NCBI RefSeq assembly: GCF_022376445.1
Contig: NW_025954966.1
Span: forward strand, 744,001-808,000
Source of the DNA: Fomitopsis serialis
Lineage: Eukaryota; Basidiomycota; Agaricomycetes; Polyporales; Fomitopsidaceae
Length of the DNA stretch: 64,000 nt
Reading direction: 5' to 3'
Within the stretch, counting starts at the first letter, position 1. Every line of letters begins with the position of its first letter. The notes below the pieces were generated by a model, which searched no databases, was not told the origin of the DNA, and saw nothing but the letters and a program-made list of their open reading frames with translations. The position numbers and the translations under genes were made by a program. Below are positions 1 to 11,540 of the stretch, piece by piece.

Positions 1-231
1 AGCTATAGTATACATAGCATCCTTGATGTGCCTAACCCATTCCGTCCCGCCCAAGCGCGCAAACCTAGTCTCGTATTGCCATTTGTGCAACGGAAGATCC
101 ATCCAGCTGACACTGCTGTTGACGTGTTTATGATCTATCGATCTTGTTTCCGACTAATGTGTGAGACATACGGTGCGACCGGCGGTTTCATGGCCACCAT
201 CTGCACTATGGAAAGGGTGCAGTTGTGATAG

Positions 232-1683
232 CACGCAGGCCGCGCACACATAAACAACCACTTGCTTTGGGCGTCGAGAGAAGTACACTCCCGCGCTTTG
301 CAGGAATCTCGGCAAGTCATTGATAGCGTCTTACACCCTCAGCTATCCTCAAGTACGGCTAGCATTGAGTTCGGTGTCGACGAAGCGTACCTCATTGCTG
401 CCTGGTTTGCATCATTTTGGTGGGGTATGTCTGTGGTCTCCTTCGGCCGCATAGCTCGCTCACCCAATGATAGGTTCGCACACTCTCCTGTTCAGCATCA
501 CAGCGTATGCTATCCTTCGGCATTCTGGTGTCAAGCACGTGTTCAATGTGTTCACGGCAGCAGTACTACTACTGTGAGTCCTACCCGCACCTCGGGGAAT
601 ATGAAGGTGGCATTGCTCAGACTTCGTTAGCTACATGATTGCTACTGCTCATATGGCTATTGTGCTACGGAATCTTATCAACGCTTTCATAGTCTATCGC
701 GACACAATTGGCCCAGACGCATATTATGAGAACGTGGGCAGCGGGCTGTATGTCTCTGCGCAGTTCCTGTACATATCCGGTGTATGTGTTGCAGTACTAT
801 CACACGAAACGAACTGACAAGTCTGTGTAGAAACTCGTTTCTGATTCTGTGGTTATCTGGCGCCTATGGATCGTCTGGGGACAACAGTACTGGGCTGTTG
901 CATTGCCCATCTGCTTGTGGATCGGGACTGCGAGTAAGCCTCTGAGTTGGTTATATGTATTCGAGTCCGTACTGATCCATACTATTGCGCAGTCTCGTCA
1001 CTCGGTGCGGGCTCACATCTAGCTCTACCCCACCCCGAGGCACAGTCGGTGATTCGATGGGGATACGGCATGTATGTCACATCCCTCGTAATGAACATCT
1101 ATGCAACCGCGCTGATTGCAGGACGAATATGGTTCGTCGTAATCATTTCAACACCTGAGTGGAACTCACTGTAGCGTCTAGGTATATGAACTATCAGAAT
1201 CGCATGGCGATAGCCAAGGACCATCCATATTCGCGCCTCATTCTGCTCATCATCGAGTCGGGCAGCTTCCTCGCCATAGCGAAGATCATCGAAATTTCCT
1301 TATATTGCATTTCTCTCGACTCTGCGACTTCTCGTGACCAATCTTGTTGGATTTTGCTCGATGTGATGCCCCAATTCATGGTAGGCTTACACTGGCATCG
1401 CCATTGCTCGTGCTCACGTATTCTGACACAGGGAATCATCCCGACGTTGATTATCCTAGCGGCCAAGATCGGTTTAACCCGGAACGATGACCACTACTCA
1501 ACACAGACGAGACATACTTACAGCATAGCATTTGCACCTGGCGACCAGGTTCAGCTACCGCGGACTGACCTCACATCGTCGTCTCCATACTTCGGAGAGC
1601 ATATGAGCGGACCTACAGTGAAAGCCTTTTCCGGTACAGTGCTCTCTTCACGCCGACCTGCAGTGTGCAGAGATAATGTGTAG
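232..1683 (+). CDS. Multi-pass membrane protein, DUF6533/6534-like fungal family (5' end unresolved)
   Basis: Seven exons can be joined in phase: 232-424, 474-573, 631-781, 831-933, 993-1131, 1182-1380 and 1432-1683, with introns of 49-59 bp. The product is a string of hydrophobic segments: a first helix around AYLIAAWFASFWWG, then LLFSITAYAI, FRDT-like YRDTIGPDAYY, DSVVIWRLWIVWGQQYW, ALPICLWIGT, MYVTSLVMNIYATALIAG and a last helix before a hydrophilic tail. This layout is what I know from a large mushroom-specific family of unknown function. Every junction keeps frame, so the gene looks functional downstream of 232. No ATG lies in frame between the upstream stop at 229-231 and the first intron, so the true start must be in an earlier small exon or has been lost. 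Function is unknown; a membrane location is inferred from hydrophobicity. Confidence 0.65.
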
Positions 1684-2247
1684 CGAAATACCATACGGCT
1701 CGCGGCTCAGAATATTAATTACCACTGTGACATGTCACATGTCGGAAGTTGCTTCGTCCAGCGAAGAGAATGCCTACAGTATGACCATTCTCAGTCGTCG
1801 TCAACGATGGTCTCAACTGGCATACACACCTGGAGCAAGATCGCGGATCGTGGGGATGTCAAATGTCGGTTTGTTGTGGTTTCTGCCGCGCTGAGAGATC
1901 TGATACCCCGCGGCCTCATCGGTGACGGGGTGTTTGACTGACAACTCTCCTTGAACGGTGTTTCTGGACCCTTCCATGTCTCGTTTGATTCTCATTCATG
2001 TGATGAGTCGATAAAGCACTGTCGTTCACACGGTGTACAGCCTGTTGTGGGCGCGCGAGTACTATCCTGATGGGACGGGTACCGGGTGGCCTTCTCCCGC
2101 AATACTCTTCACTACTTCAAGGATACTTCTTTCGTACCGAGGCAGCAAACACCCTCTGCTATCTTCGACCGGTCAGTGTGATGCGTCCACTGTAGGGCTT
2201 TGACATAGCTAACGGACTTCTCACTTTGTTCGAAGGTTGACTCCGCA
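1684..2247. other. Intergenic, promoter side of the alpha/beta hydrolase
   Basis: About 560 bp between two plus-strand genes. I see no coding exon, no tRNA and no clear repeat. The last 200 bp should hold the promoter of the hydrolase starting at 2248, but no convincing TATA box stands out. Confidence 0.5.
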
Positions 2248-3317
2248 ATGCCTACCATCACCTACTCGCATGTCGACTCGCTCGAAATCCAGCTGGATTA
2301 CGATTTACCCTCTCATGTCACCAGTGGCTCTTTGGGTGTGGTCATTTACCTTCACGGTGGAGGCATCATCACAGGTTCTCGCAAGGATGCATTCTTCCCT
2401 GACTCTATGAAAGGTGAGAGCGCCCTCGCATCTGTGAATTGTGTCCGAACTCACTATATGTGGTTCAACCAGAATCAGTCTTGAAAAACGGTGCCATATT
2501 CATGGGTGCCGACTATCGTCTATTGTATCCCTCCACAGGCTTCGACGTCATCGACGACATGAAGGCCCTCTTCTCATTCCTATCAAACCCAAACTTCTCG
2601 GAAGACCATTTGCCGAGCGGGATATCGTTGGATGCATCTCGCATTGCCCTTGTAGGGGCTTCTGGAGGAGCGTATCCTGCGATGGCCGCGGGCCTCTACG
2701 CTCAACCGAAGCCGAAGGCTCTTCTCTTGCTGTTTGGCATGGGCGGAGACATGCTGGGAGATAGCTGGGTTGCGCCCAAGAGCGGGTTCATGCCGTTCCC
2801 TGGATCCGAGAGCGTAACAGAAGCGTCTCTCAGTCACCTTCTGGAGCATCCTCCACCTCCTATCTCAGACGCACCAGTGAAGATCCAGCCCGACCAGACC
2901 CTTCGCGACGACGAGGGTCGCATGGGCCTGTTCATGCACTGGTGGCGAACGGGCGAGCTTCTGGACTATGTCGTGGGGGAACCCGTCTCCGCCACTCTGC
3001 GCTCCTTGCCGCCCGCTCAACGCCTCCCCGCTGTACCTGCCCATTTGCGTCTGGCCATCCTACAAGCCCACCTGGACGCCGAGTTCCCCCCGACATGCCT
3101 CGTGCACGGGGAGCAAGACGGTCTTGTGGATCCCGCTGAATCGAAGACGACGTATGGTCGTCTGAAGGAATTGGGTGTGAAGACGAAATTGGTGCTCGTT
3201 CCGGACGCTATCCATGCGCTCATGTCGCCCACCAATCCGGCGGCGCCAGCTGTGGCGGCCGAGGATGCATATGCGGAGGGTTTGAGCTTCGTGTTCACGG
3301 AGTTGTTGAGCGAGTAG
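2248..3317 (+). CDS. Alpha/beta hydrolase (fold-3/HSL-like esterase)
   Basis: Two exons, 2248-2413 and 2473-3317, split by a 59-bp GT-AG intron, give 336 aa. The HSL-type oxyanion motif HGGG is seen in YLHGGGIITG near residue 33. The nucleophile elbow is GASGG, and the acid and base of the triad are probably the Asp of HGEQDGLVDP and the His of DAIHALM near the C-terminus. These are the hallmarks of serine esterases/lipases of the alpha/beta hydrolase fold-3 group, which cut or form carboxylic esters. There is no clear signal peptide, so a cytosolic place is likely. It could act on an acylated secondary metabolite of the nearby terpene synthase, but that is inference from position only. The start ATG is the first in frame and begins a typical short N-terminus. 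Confidence 0.88.
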
Positions 3318-4021
3318 TGGAGGGTCCGCAGGCAGAGCAATCCCGGTGCTCAAATCTAGTACATTGATTACTTTCGTATTCTCGTTATGCGTAGCGTGAA
3401 ATGCCGGAAATGCTTGACGCTGCGACGACGCAGACTTGGACGAACTTACGAGGATGTGCGCCAAGGGCCATCGGGCACCAACCCCAACGGACTCCCTCCT
3501 CTTCCTTGACTCTTCTCTGATCAGTTATAGGCCAGAGGACGCATCTCTGATCAAGTTGCTCACTCCAGATCGAGCATCATTTGGTACGCCATGACCTGCT
3601 TCGGTGTGCTCAATGGGAAGCCTGTATTATCTCGGCTGAAGCCATCCTTGACCAGGACTGTGTTCGTCGGGAACATCGCAACGCTGAGTACAAGCAGCCA
3701 TATACCTGTTTCAGACGACTTGCTCGTCGCGTTGTCTGTGTATGTAGACGCGATACAAGACGTTTGTATCGATCCTACTTACTTCTTCCTTTCGTGAGCC
3801 CCCGGCGTGTACGAGGTGTGGTAGCATTGATTAGCGTTATGAGGATCACCGACGTACTTAGTCGATGCAATGCCGTTGCAATTTCAAGTCGCGGTACGGG
3901 AGACGGAACAATTGAATCTCTGCCATCTTCAGTATGACTGGGAGTCAAGCCCACAACAGCCCACATAACAAATGAACACCCTTGCATATTGTACAATCGG
4001 CACGAGGCTCGCCGTCTGTCG
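3318..4021. other. Intergenic; one short ATG-initiated ORF of doubtful value
   Basis: Between the esterase and the duplicated block there is no recognisable gene. An ATG at 3591 opens 68 codons (to 3797), beginning MTCFGVLNGKPVL and ending beside a possible donor site. I do not recognise it and no second exon is evident. Confidence 0.3.
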
Positions 4022-4032
4022 ACCCATGCCTT

Positions 4033-5115
4033 ACGCCAGTGCCTCGAGATAGACCTGAACGGCCTTCTCAGGGTCGTCCCAGTGCATCTACAGATGGACA
4101 GTCAGTAGAACCGGAACTCGTCGACGCCCACGCACGAAGTGGTTAATGCCCAGTAACATCTTGTAGTCCACGAAACCTCCACCGCGTTCTCTATCATCAT
4201 CCTGAACCGCCCAGAACGCCGTGATCGGGAAAGGGCAGGTAACATCGCCCGTCAAGAACCACACCTTCAGGTCCGCGAGCCGCGCACGCGCGGCGCAGTC
4301 GAAGCACGCTCTGCGGTACGTGGCGAGAGCATGGGGCACAGTACTTGCCCTCGCAAGACTGAACACTCCGAGACTTCCTCGATGAACTCCCGCCGGTCCT
4401 CGCGGGACATGGTGTAGATCGACGGACGGCGGGACACGGAGGAGATGATGTGGGGGAGGACGTCCGTGCCGCGCGTTGAGAGGTCTCCGTGATCTTTCTC
4501 CGAGGCACCTGCCCATACATCAGATGCCGTAGGGCCGAGCACAGGAATACCCATGGGTATCCCGAGCTCGACTTGTATCCTTGCCCGCCCGGGTACAGAC
4601 CCGCAACCGCAGGTACGGGTTCCGCAGGAGCGAAGGCGAGTCCGGGGGTCCACGGGCAAGTGGGAGAGCGTGAGCCCGGGCGAGCGAGTCCACGGGCAAG
4701 TAGGTCCACGGGCAAGTAGGTGCGTGGGTGACCGCATGGGCGAGTGGGCGAGCAGGTGACCAAACGAGTAGACGGGAGCACTAGCGAGAGGGGGGCACAT
4801 TCGAGGGGCCATAGGTGAGAGGGCAAGAATGCGAGACTGGGCGGGCAGGTCATCGGACGAGTGGGCGAGCGAGCAGGCAGGCGGGCAAGCTAGCATGAGA
4901 AAGTGAGCGAACGAGAGAGCGATGGAGAGCAGGTGAGCAGGCGGTCCCGTGATCTTAGGAAGAGGGCGAGAGCAGGCGACCCAAGTGAACGTCGGGCGAG
5001 CGAGCGAGCATCTCGGCAGGTAAACTAGTTGTGCAGACGCAGACTCACCATACATACAGTACGCCTTCAGAGACCTCGAGGCCTCATTAATATTGGTCAT
5101 TGTCAAGCGTGGCAA
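4033..5115 (-). pseudogene. Alpha/beta hydrolase relic, copy A
   Basis: On the minus strand the last two exons still read like an AB_hydrolase_1 family protein of basidiomycetes: a segment with LKVWFLTGDVTCPFPI and FWAVQDDDRERGGG, then an intron and the terminal exon MHWDDPEKAVQVYLEALA. The splice site between them is intact. Upstream, STRGTDVLPHIISSVSRR is followed by FIEEVSE and then the frame jumps by one base before VFSLARAST, so a single base is missing near 4365-4375. The central part that copy B keeps (GFPLPPGTWPP) is absent here and the sequence runs into low-complexity DNA. A likely first exon with NINEASRSLKAY lies near 5050-5100. The gene is dead or badly misassembled. Confidence 0.7.
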
Positions 5116-5151
5116 GGAATGCAGCGCTCAAGTGTGGTGGATAAATGGAAT

Positions 5152-5193
5152 CCCCCTCCTTCCCCCTCCTCCTCCTCCTCCTCCTCCTCCTCC
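5152..5193. repeat. CTC/CCT microsatellite
   Basis: A run of CCT triplets with a short ccccct prefix. It is present in copy A of the duplication but not in copy B, so it expanded after the duplication or was lost in B. Confidence 0.9.
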
Positions 5194-5660
5194 GTAGCGC
5201 GGCAACCGCGGGCACTTGCCACTTCCGGTGCCGGTGAGTTTTGCTCGAGCGTTCAGTCGTCAGTATGGCCTCCTTGGCACCTGCATGGTGATGGTTGTGA
5301 GGTGCAGAGTCCGATAAAAGGCCTTACTAGTCCGTACGGCGAGTAGCTGGCCAGCGGTGGTAGGAGGAGCCAGACACGGGACCGAGGCGCGTGGCGGCTT
5401 TTGTCGCATAGCGCAAACAGGCACAAAGTGACAAACGCCCAAACCGTACATACTGAGTTGATCTACGATCCTGGTCACCCAACTCGACCTCGCCCAACTG
5501 CTAAGTGATATACTGGTGGCAGTGACAATTCAATGTCTGTCAAACACCGCATTGCTAGGTCTGCAACTCAAACAACGCAATGCATTGAACGCATCGGACG
5601 GCGTGAACCGACCATGCCAATATGCCAGCTCAACAACAACGAAGACTGGCTTCATGACAC

Positions 5661-6587
5661 TTGATCTGCATCAAAGCAGGGTAGACAGCCTGAGTGCACT
5701 GACCTATAGTATAAGCAGTGGGTGCTTGCCCACTGATCGCGCTGAGTGCAAACAAACACGACACACGGATTCATGTCAATGATGCATTAAGGCTCATCTA
5801 TGTATCTTGGCGCTGGCTGACGGGTTACTGAGAGAGTCCGACAGCTGTTTCGACAGGTTCAACCATCATGCGATACATGCACGAGTCACGACGGGAAGGC
5901 TAGACGCGATGGAGGAGGTTTGCGATGAAGCCATGACAGCCGCGTGAGTTTGTACAATGTCGGTGTAGCAAACGAGGCGCTCGAAGACGGACGGGCCGGA
6001 CCAAACAGCAGCCTGCTTCGCAAGAAGAGAGAAGGGTGAGCTGGTGGGAGGTATGCAGCTTCGGAATTGAGATGGGCGGCGCAGCCCTCTATATACACAT
6101 ACAGACAGATACGAGCGAGAGCAATAAGCTGCAAGGGGTACTGGAGAAGAGAACAAAGTTCGAACCCGAAATGTAGCGAGTGAAGCTAGTCGACTGATCA
6201 CTGGCTTCAAGCTTCAAGGACGAGCGATCGTATGACACAGAAGGAAGGCATAAAGACTTCGAAAAGAAGGGTACATAGTGTGAATGGAACAAGATGGATA
6301 CCTGTCCGGGTGCCAGCGGCTGATAGGTGCGGCACTCGAACTCGACGGCGCTCGCCTTGCCCTACGGCCGGTCCGCATCGCGGCCTTCCAGTTCGTCGTC
6401 ACCGCGCCGGTAGAGTCGAGAGCGGTAGTATCGGAATGGTAGAGTATCGAGAGTAGAGAGTTCGTTAAGAAGCAATGAGGTAGAGGGCGCCAGGTGAAAG
6501 ATGATTTCGCGTAGCTGCATACATGGGTTCAAGGGCTGCGTAAGTATATCAGCGTCGACTGATAAGAATAGAATCCACTGACCAGGC
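5661..6587. other. Intergenic, 3' side of the terpene synthase gene
   Basis: About 930 bp with no recognisable exon on either strand. The open frames on the minus strand at 5866-6292 lack family features and start at non-ATG or weak codons. The stretch probably holds only the 3' end of the terpene synthase transcript. Confidence 0.45.
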
Positions 6588-8181
6588 CTACAACCGGGTT
6601 GTTTTTTGCATAGATGCTAGTTCGATGGCGGTGATGGCCAATGCTGTCGTCAAGCCCCGGTTTCCAAGCTTGATGCCAGAAGAGCCATATTTATACAGCC
6701 ATCCTACGCCCCATCCTCCGTCCCGAAGCTGCATCGCGAGCAATTTCTGGAGGTCCACCGCGTTATCAATCCCGAGCCTGCAACAGACTATCACTCGCAT
6801 GGCGAGCTCCGTCGGATCTCCGGGAGCGTCAATCCGCTCTTGCACGCGCTCCACGAATATGGGCATCGCTCGTCCATGGAGGGCTGGATCGAAAGGAGAA
6901 GCGAGCAGTCGGCTCATGAAGTACAGGTACGCATCTGGCGATGTGTAGTACCTCGACCCATCCATGTAGGAGCGATGAACAAGAACGTCGATAACCCAGT
7001 CGAGGGAACGGGCCAGTTGGTTTCCCCGACCGTGTCTGAAGAAGAGCGTAAGAACGTTCACGTTCACGAATGGGTCGGTACGACGCCGAGTGTTGTCGAA
7101 GTATGTCTGCAGAGTGCATTAGCACTGGGTGAGCGCCGTCGAATAAGAGGCTTACTAAGAGAATCCCTCTATCGTCTGTCCATTGCAACATCTCGTCCAT
7201 CACTCTCATGATCAAGTGATGGTCGTGCTTCAGGACAGTATACGCCAGAGAGGTTGTATCCATGTCATCGGGAAACACATCTGTGAACAGGGGTTTTCCT
7301 GTCGTGCGAAAGATGTGAGTGAAATGCTAGACATGTCCGAGATACATCCTCACCCTGGAAGAAGTTCCACGTGGAACCTGAGGGTGATTCGGTCAAAACT
7401 GTCAAACTCCTGTCGCTGATATGTCAATGGCTTGTATCGGTGTAATCAACACTTACTCGTCATCCAGCACTTCCAATATCATCAATTGAGCGAAATTCTC
7501 CTTGCAGACGTGACCATTGTCCGTCACGGAGTCCAGTTTTCCTGCGTTCGCCCGCATGAAACGGGACGCTCTCTGCAGAGGACCTGAGAACAATTCACGC
7601 AGCGTCGCCTCGACCTTGGCCGCAGAGTCGAACACAACCCCGTACATTCCCAAGGAACGCGCGGTCGAGACGTTGTCCGTTTTGTCATCGACGAAAACGG
7701 CAGAACTGGGATCAATACCTGTCTTCTCGACGAGGTATTCGTATATCCCTTTGTCTGGTTTGCGTTCTCCGACGAGCCCGGACGGGAAGAAACCATCGAA
7801 GATCGACCATTCGAAAGGCATGCGGCGGACGAAGTCGTAATCGGGGATGGATATGTTGGACATGACATACACCCGTAAGGTGTCGTCGGACGATTTCAGC
7901 TCTTGAATCAGGGACCCCAGGTCCGCATTGACATGCAGCGAGTGTCGGGCCTGTTCGAAGGCCAACGCAATGTCCCCCACATCAAGTGAGAAGTCGACAG
8001 CAAGACGCGCGTAGCAATCACCTTGGGAGAGACGACCTCGTTCATAATCCATCCAAGTCCCAGAGGATAGCATATCTCGGAGGAGGAGGCGTGGAACTCT
8101 GGTCTTGGTGTCTGGAGACCAGTGGAGGAGAACGTCTCCGAGGTCAAGGATCAAGACGGTGAACAGAGGCAGCGGAGACAT
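6588..8181 (-). CDS. HAD-like/terpene cyclase fusion, drimane-type sesquiterpene synthase
   Basis: Four exons, 8181-7457, 7415-7354, 7298-7156 and 7106-6588, join in phase to 482 aa. Residues 1-240 are a haloacid-dehalogenase-like domain: LILDLGDVLLHW at the start, YVMSNIS for motif II, the ERKPDKGIY lysine and FVDDKTDN for motif IV. The C-terminal half is a class-II terpene synthase beta-type domain with the acid motif DMDTTS in PDDMDTTSLA near residue 280 and conserved HGRGNQLA and KYGSSGI...GNRGLTTALA. This domain order matches the fungal HAD-TS-beta family that includes AstC and AncC, which cyclise farnesyl diphosphate by protonation to drimanyl diphosphate. Usual length and all motifs are kept, so I expect activity. 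A decayed second copy lies at 42.4-43.3 kb. Whether the HAD half also removes phosphate cannot be told; the second motif-I Asp position reads GDV. Confidence 0.92.
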
Positions 8182-8699
8182 GGTGCAAGTGGATGCTGGT
8201 AGTATTGCGATATTGGTACGACGACGGCCTTATATAGGCTTGACGTGGGCACTCAAGGCGCAGGTGGAGCACTCACAGCGTAATGTTCATTCCATTGTAG
8301 ACTTCCACAGGTGAGCAAGGCTATACGAAATATGAGCTTGTCCGAACCGTCGGATCTGGGTCCTAGGGCGTACAGACATGAGTAAGCCATTTCAAAAGCA
8401 CATACTGCACCCTGAGTTGTGAAGTTCCGTAGCCACTGAGCTTGTAATGGGTATCTTCTGTCACACACAATCGTTCGTCAGATCAGCCATTCTCGTGTGA
8501 CAATATATCGGACTGACGACGCGGCATCCTACTAGCTTCCCTTCATAGAATACTGAAGTACATCAATGAGTGTTCTGGCCACTTGTGTCAAGACCATTGG
8601 GTGGCAAGCAAGACATCGCGGGCCGGGATCGATCATTGTGCCCCATGCAGTATTGTTCGTCTGAAACTTTATGTTCCAGCTAATTCCATATCGCTAGAC
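8182..8699. other. Upstream region of the terpene synthase gene
   Basis: About 500 bp 5' to the terpene synthase start. No exon recognised. A TATA-like tatata motif (gccttatatagg, near 8230) lies about 50 bp upstream of the ATG on the minus strand and could be the core promoter. Confidence 0.35.
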
Positions 8700-9440
8700 C
8701 TCCTCCCGAGAAAATGTGTACAGGCGGAGGGTGTCGGGCCGCACGCTCTTCCAGTCGAAGTCAGCTTCAATTATCGGTGTAGTCCGCCCTACACACTGCT
8801 TGTTAGTATGGCAGTTTGTTGATGAAGGGAGTACCAAAGCCGACGAACCCCGCCTGTACACACTCTTTGGCGAGGGGTACGAGTCTAGCAATATGGAATT
8901 AGCTATCACATCGTCATCAGAGAGTAATGAATGCAACTGAAGCGCGAGAAACCCACGGCCGCAAGCAACACAACCGCACGATCCCCCATTCCTGCCATTC
9001 CATACCCATTGCGGAGTCCTAAGCGCCACCGACCTGAGCGGATAATAAGTAGTACATCGTGTTGCAGTGCAAAATAATCATGATGGAAGTCTCACAACGC
9101 TGGTTGGCGGATTCTAGTGACATGCCAAACCATATGCCAGTGCATAACATGAGCCTGCGGCAAGAAGACCTCTCCTCCTGGCGCGACCCACTCAATCGAC
9201 TTCACCGGAGCTAGTAGGTGCTCAAAGCGCTGTATACCATTTGCTATATAAGCTAGCGCGAAACGTGTGATTGTTGGATCAACTCTCTGTCATAGGTGGC
9301 AGGGTGACGGCATACCGAGTTCGAAATTGACGGGCAGCTCGCCCCTGTTGAGCAGCAGTACGGCGATTCCGAGCAAGTCTGGGTCATAGCCGCCATGGGC
9401 GTCGAGTGTGTACTTCAATGGTGGGTGGCGCATCCTGAAA
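8700..9440 (-). pseudogene. Unrecognised enzyme relic
   Basis: On the minus strand several stretches look like real exons in shifting frames: PPLKYTLDAHGGYDPDLLG and VLLLNRGELPVNFELG (near 9430-9310), then ITRFALAYIANGIQRFEHLL and VKSIEWVAPGGEVFLPQAH with HWHMVWHVTR (near 9290-9110), and AKECVQAGFVGFGTPFINK followed by DFDWKSVRPDTLRLYTFS (near 8870-8710). The pieces cannot be joined without frameshifts or stops, so it is probably a broken gene. It stands head-to-tail upstream of the terpene synthase. I do not recognise the family. Confidence 0.45.
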
Positions 9441-9589
9441 GTATTTTCTAAGTTCTGACAAAGTCAAAATGGAGCCACCATCGCTCCGATGGCTTTCTGG
9501 GTGTTTCGTTCGAGAGGCCGCCCATGCAAGTTCGATATTAAATCTCCGAAGCAGACTATGATATCATGGTTCGTCCAGAATTCAACTGC

Positions 9590-10243
9590 GGGACATGGTG
9601 AACATCAAGATGGGCTATGAGATGGTCTACGTATCAGTGGCGAGGAAGAAGAGTGACCCAAGGAATATCACGTACATGTATGCAGAGCCGGCTATGACTG
9701 AGAACTACCTCAAGGACAACATTGTCGTGCTGTTCATAGACGAACATGCGAGTGTCGTCTTGAAACGAGACGGCGACTTTGACATACCGTGCAGAATTCG
9801 ATAACGGGGTACTATCTACCAGCATTTTCCTATCATGGCATCTATCCCGAGACTCAACAGCGCGTGCACGAAGAGGTCCTAACCATTATCCGTTCAGGGG
9901 AAGAGCTGGCAGTGGTCTGCTTCACCCGTATGTCGCTCCTGACAGCCTGAGCGTTCCTGCGAATGTCACCATTCCGCGAGTAGCGGACGTCCCGCTCAGC
10001 GTCGGCTCATACGTCCTGCCTCCAGATACCCCAGTCGTCTTGAACATGTGCGCAATCTGGCGAAATCCAAGAGATTGGGCGAAGCCGGACGTATTCGTTC
10101 CAGACCGCTCCTTGGGCGAGGAGGCATCGAGTGACGGACATTGGTTTCCTTCCGGATATGGACCGCACCAGTGTCCGGCGCGGAACTTCGGTCTGTATGA
10201 GCAGCGAACGCTCACCTCAACGTTGTTGAGAGAGTATACCTAG
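9590..10243 (+). pseudogene. Cytochrome P450 fragment (C-terminal part)
   Basis: The heme-binding region is clear: GHWFPSGYGPHQCPARNFG holds the Cys ligand, and upstream DVPLSVGSYVLPPDTPVVL with NPRDWAKPDVFVPDR is the usual meander region. An I-helix-like piece (DNIVVLFIDEHAS) and a following YHGIYPETQQRVHEEVL stretch lie just upstream but in a different frame, with the ExxR region missing. The frame stops at LLREYT, before the normal C-terminal strand. The N-terminal 300 residues are not found. It is therefore a relic of a membrane-bound monooxygenase next to the terpene synthase. Confidence 0.75.
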
Positions 10244-11110
10244 CCGAGCCACTCACTCGTCAAATTCCAGAGCTTTGCAGTCATTTGAGTAACGTTAGAC
10301 ACCCATCATCTGTTATACATATGGTTGATGCTCCATCCGCCGCAATTGTTAACGATGTTGCGCGGCCAATGGCCGCGACGGAGGGTGGCGCTTGCTCTCA
10401 AGCAAGGCGTCGTTTTGAGAGTCCTTCTGCATGCACAACACCCCGGGGATGTCTATCGTTATGCAAGCAGCTGTGACGCGTGACGACTGAGGCCTGAGGA
10501 TGACCGGGACATCAGGACGTCAAAAGCCAACATAGCTCGGGACTGAAAAGAACTTAGCTAGAAGGTTCAAGTAGGCGGTAGAAGTCGGAAGGCTGTCTTA
10601 CGGACAGCATTTAGAGAGCGGTCGTCTCTTCCGGAGGACATCCCGCACACCAAACGCATGTCCGACGAGTGGTTGCGACATGACCGTAACAGCATAAGTG
10701 TGTGTCAGAGGAGGCCGTGGACGTGGTAAGCTGGTAGCGCCCACCAGCATCGAAAGCTTTCAGATCCCGATCACCGATTGGGTCCGGGTGCCCAGGCGCT
10801 CAAGAATCGGAGATCTGGTTCGACGCCTTAGGCTGTCAGTGTCAGAGGCTTCTCCTGCGAGTCGCGGCACACCCATTCCCCACGAAGCAGCTATGTTACT
10901 GTATGCCAGTGCAATACTCGGACCATATATTTCTGAAACTTGCCGCCCTCGCTCGCACTGCGTCTTCCAGACGCCGCTCGGGCCGTCTCGTCACTCCTGT
11001 GATTAAACTCTCCGACTGGTCGACACCATGGGCAGTATGCTGGCGGAAATCAGACATCTCTTTGCCGTTGCGAGGCGTTTATTTCCCGGAAACCCCAAAA
11101 ACCCGTAAAT
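10244..11110. other. Intergenic, no gene recognised
   Basis: I see only short unrelated open frames. The 102-codon frame at 10,698-11,006 starts at an ATG-less codon context and shows no domain features. Confidence 0.4.
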
Positions 11111-11540
11111 GACATCCTAGACAAGTCTGGCCAAACCGTGATAGTCACTGGTGAGTAGATTCGACGGCCCTGGTTTTACGAAATAAGCACGGGGAATGCG
11201 GATGTGTCGGTAGGCGCTGGCACACGGTCACAGTAAGTTGCACCAGCCTTGTTTCGAATACCTGAGTGTATGAACGTCGGATCCAAGCTCTACTCCAGCG
11301 TAATGCCCAGGTGTACATGGCATCTCGTAACAAAGACAAGCCGTCAGCGGCGATCGAGTAACTAGAGAAGGACACGAGCAAGGAAGCTCTCGTTAGTAGC
11401 CTGTCGGTCACGATGAATTGAGCGAACATAAGGCTTCAGTGTTATCGTACCTACTGACCACGTTTGTGCCAAATTGCACGTCGAACCCATCTGTAGTGAC
11501 CCAGTCCGTGGAACACCACATGATGCCATCATAACAGTTA
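11111..11540 (+). pseudogene. Short-chain dehydrogenase relic with an inverted piece
   Basis: LDKSGQTVIVTG at about 11,119-11,154 is the Rossmann start of a retinol-dehydrogenase-like SDR, followed by a donor-like gtgagt. At about 11,290-11,380 the plus strand reads LLQRNAQVYMASRNKDK and then AAIE before a stop, the expected next segment. The following expected piece, DGFDVQFGTNVV, is found at about 11,457-11,500 but on the opposite strand. The gene has therefore been broken, with stops and an internal inversion. The TGxxxGxG glycine region and the YxxxK active site are missing. Confidence 0.6.

Larger units (their letters stand above)
4022..5660. repeat. Segmental duplication, copy A (intact insertion site)
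   Basis: This stretch matches 12,382-13,546 and, after a 6.8-kb gap filled by the Plavaka-like element, 20,361-20,690. Shared landmarks are the 3' end of a hydrolase relic, a purine-rich low-complexity intron of gggcgagc type, an exon around gcctcattaatatt, the segment caaccgcgggc...tagctggccagcg and the downstream block with ggcgcgtggcggctttt. Divergence is moderate, with small indels, so the duplication is not recent. Confidence 0.8.

Noticed and set aside
4197..5115. Minus-strand open frames of 218 and 282 codons
   Set aside because: They run through a repeat-like purine/pyrimidine tract and cross exon and intron parts of the hydrolase relic in the wrong frame.
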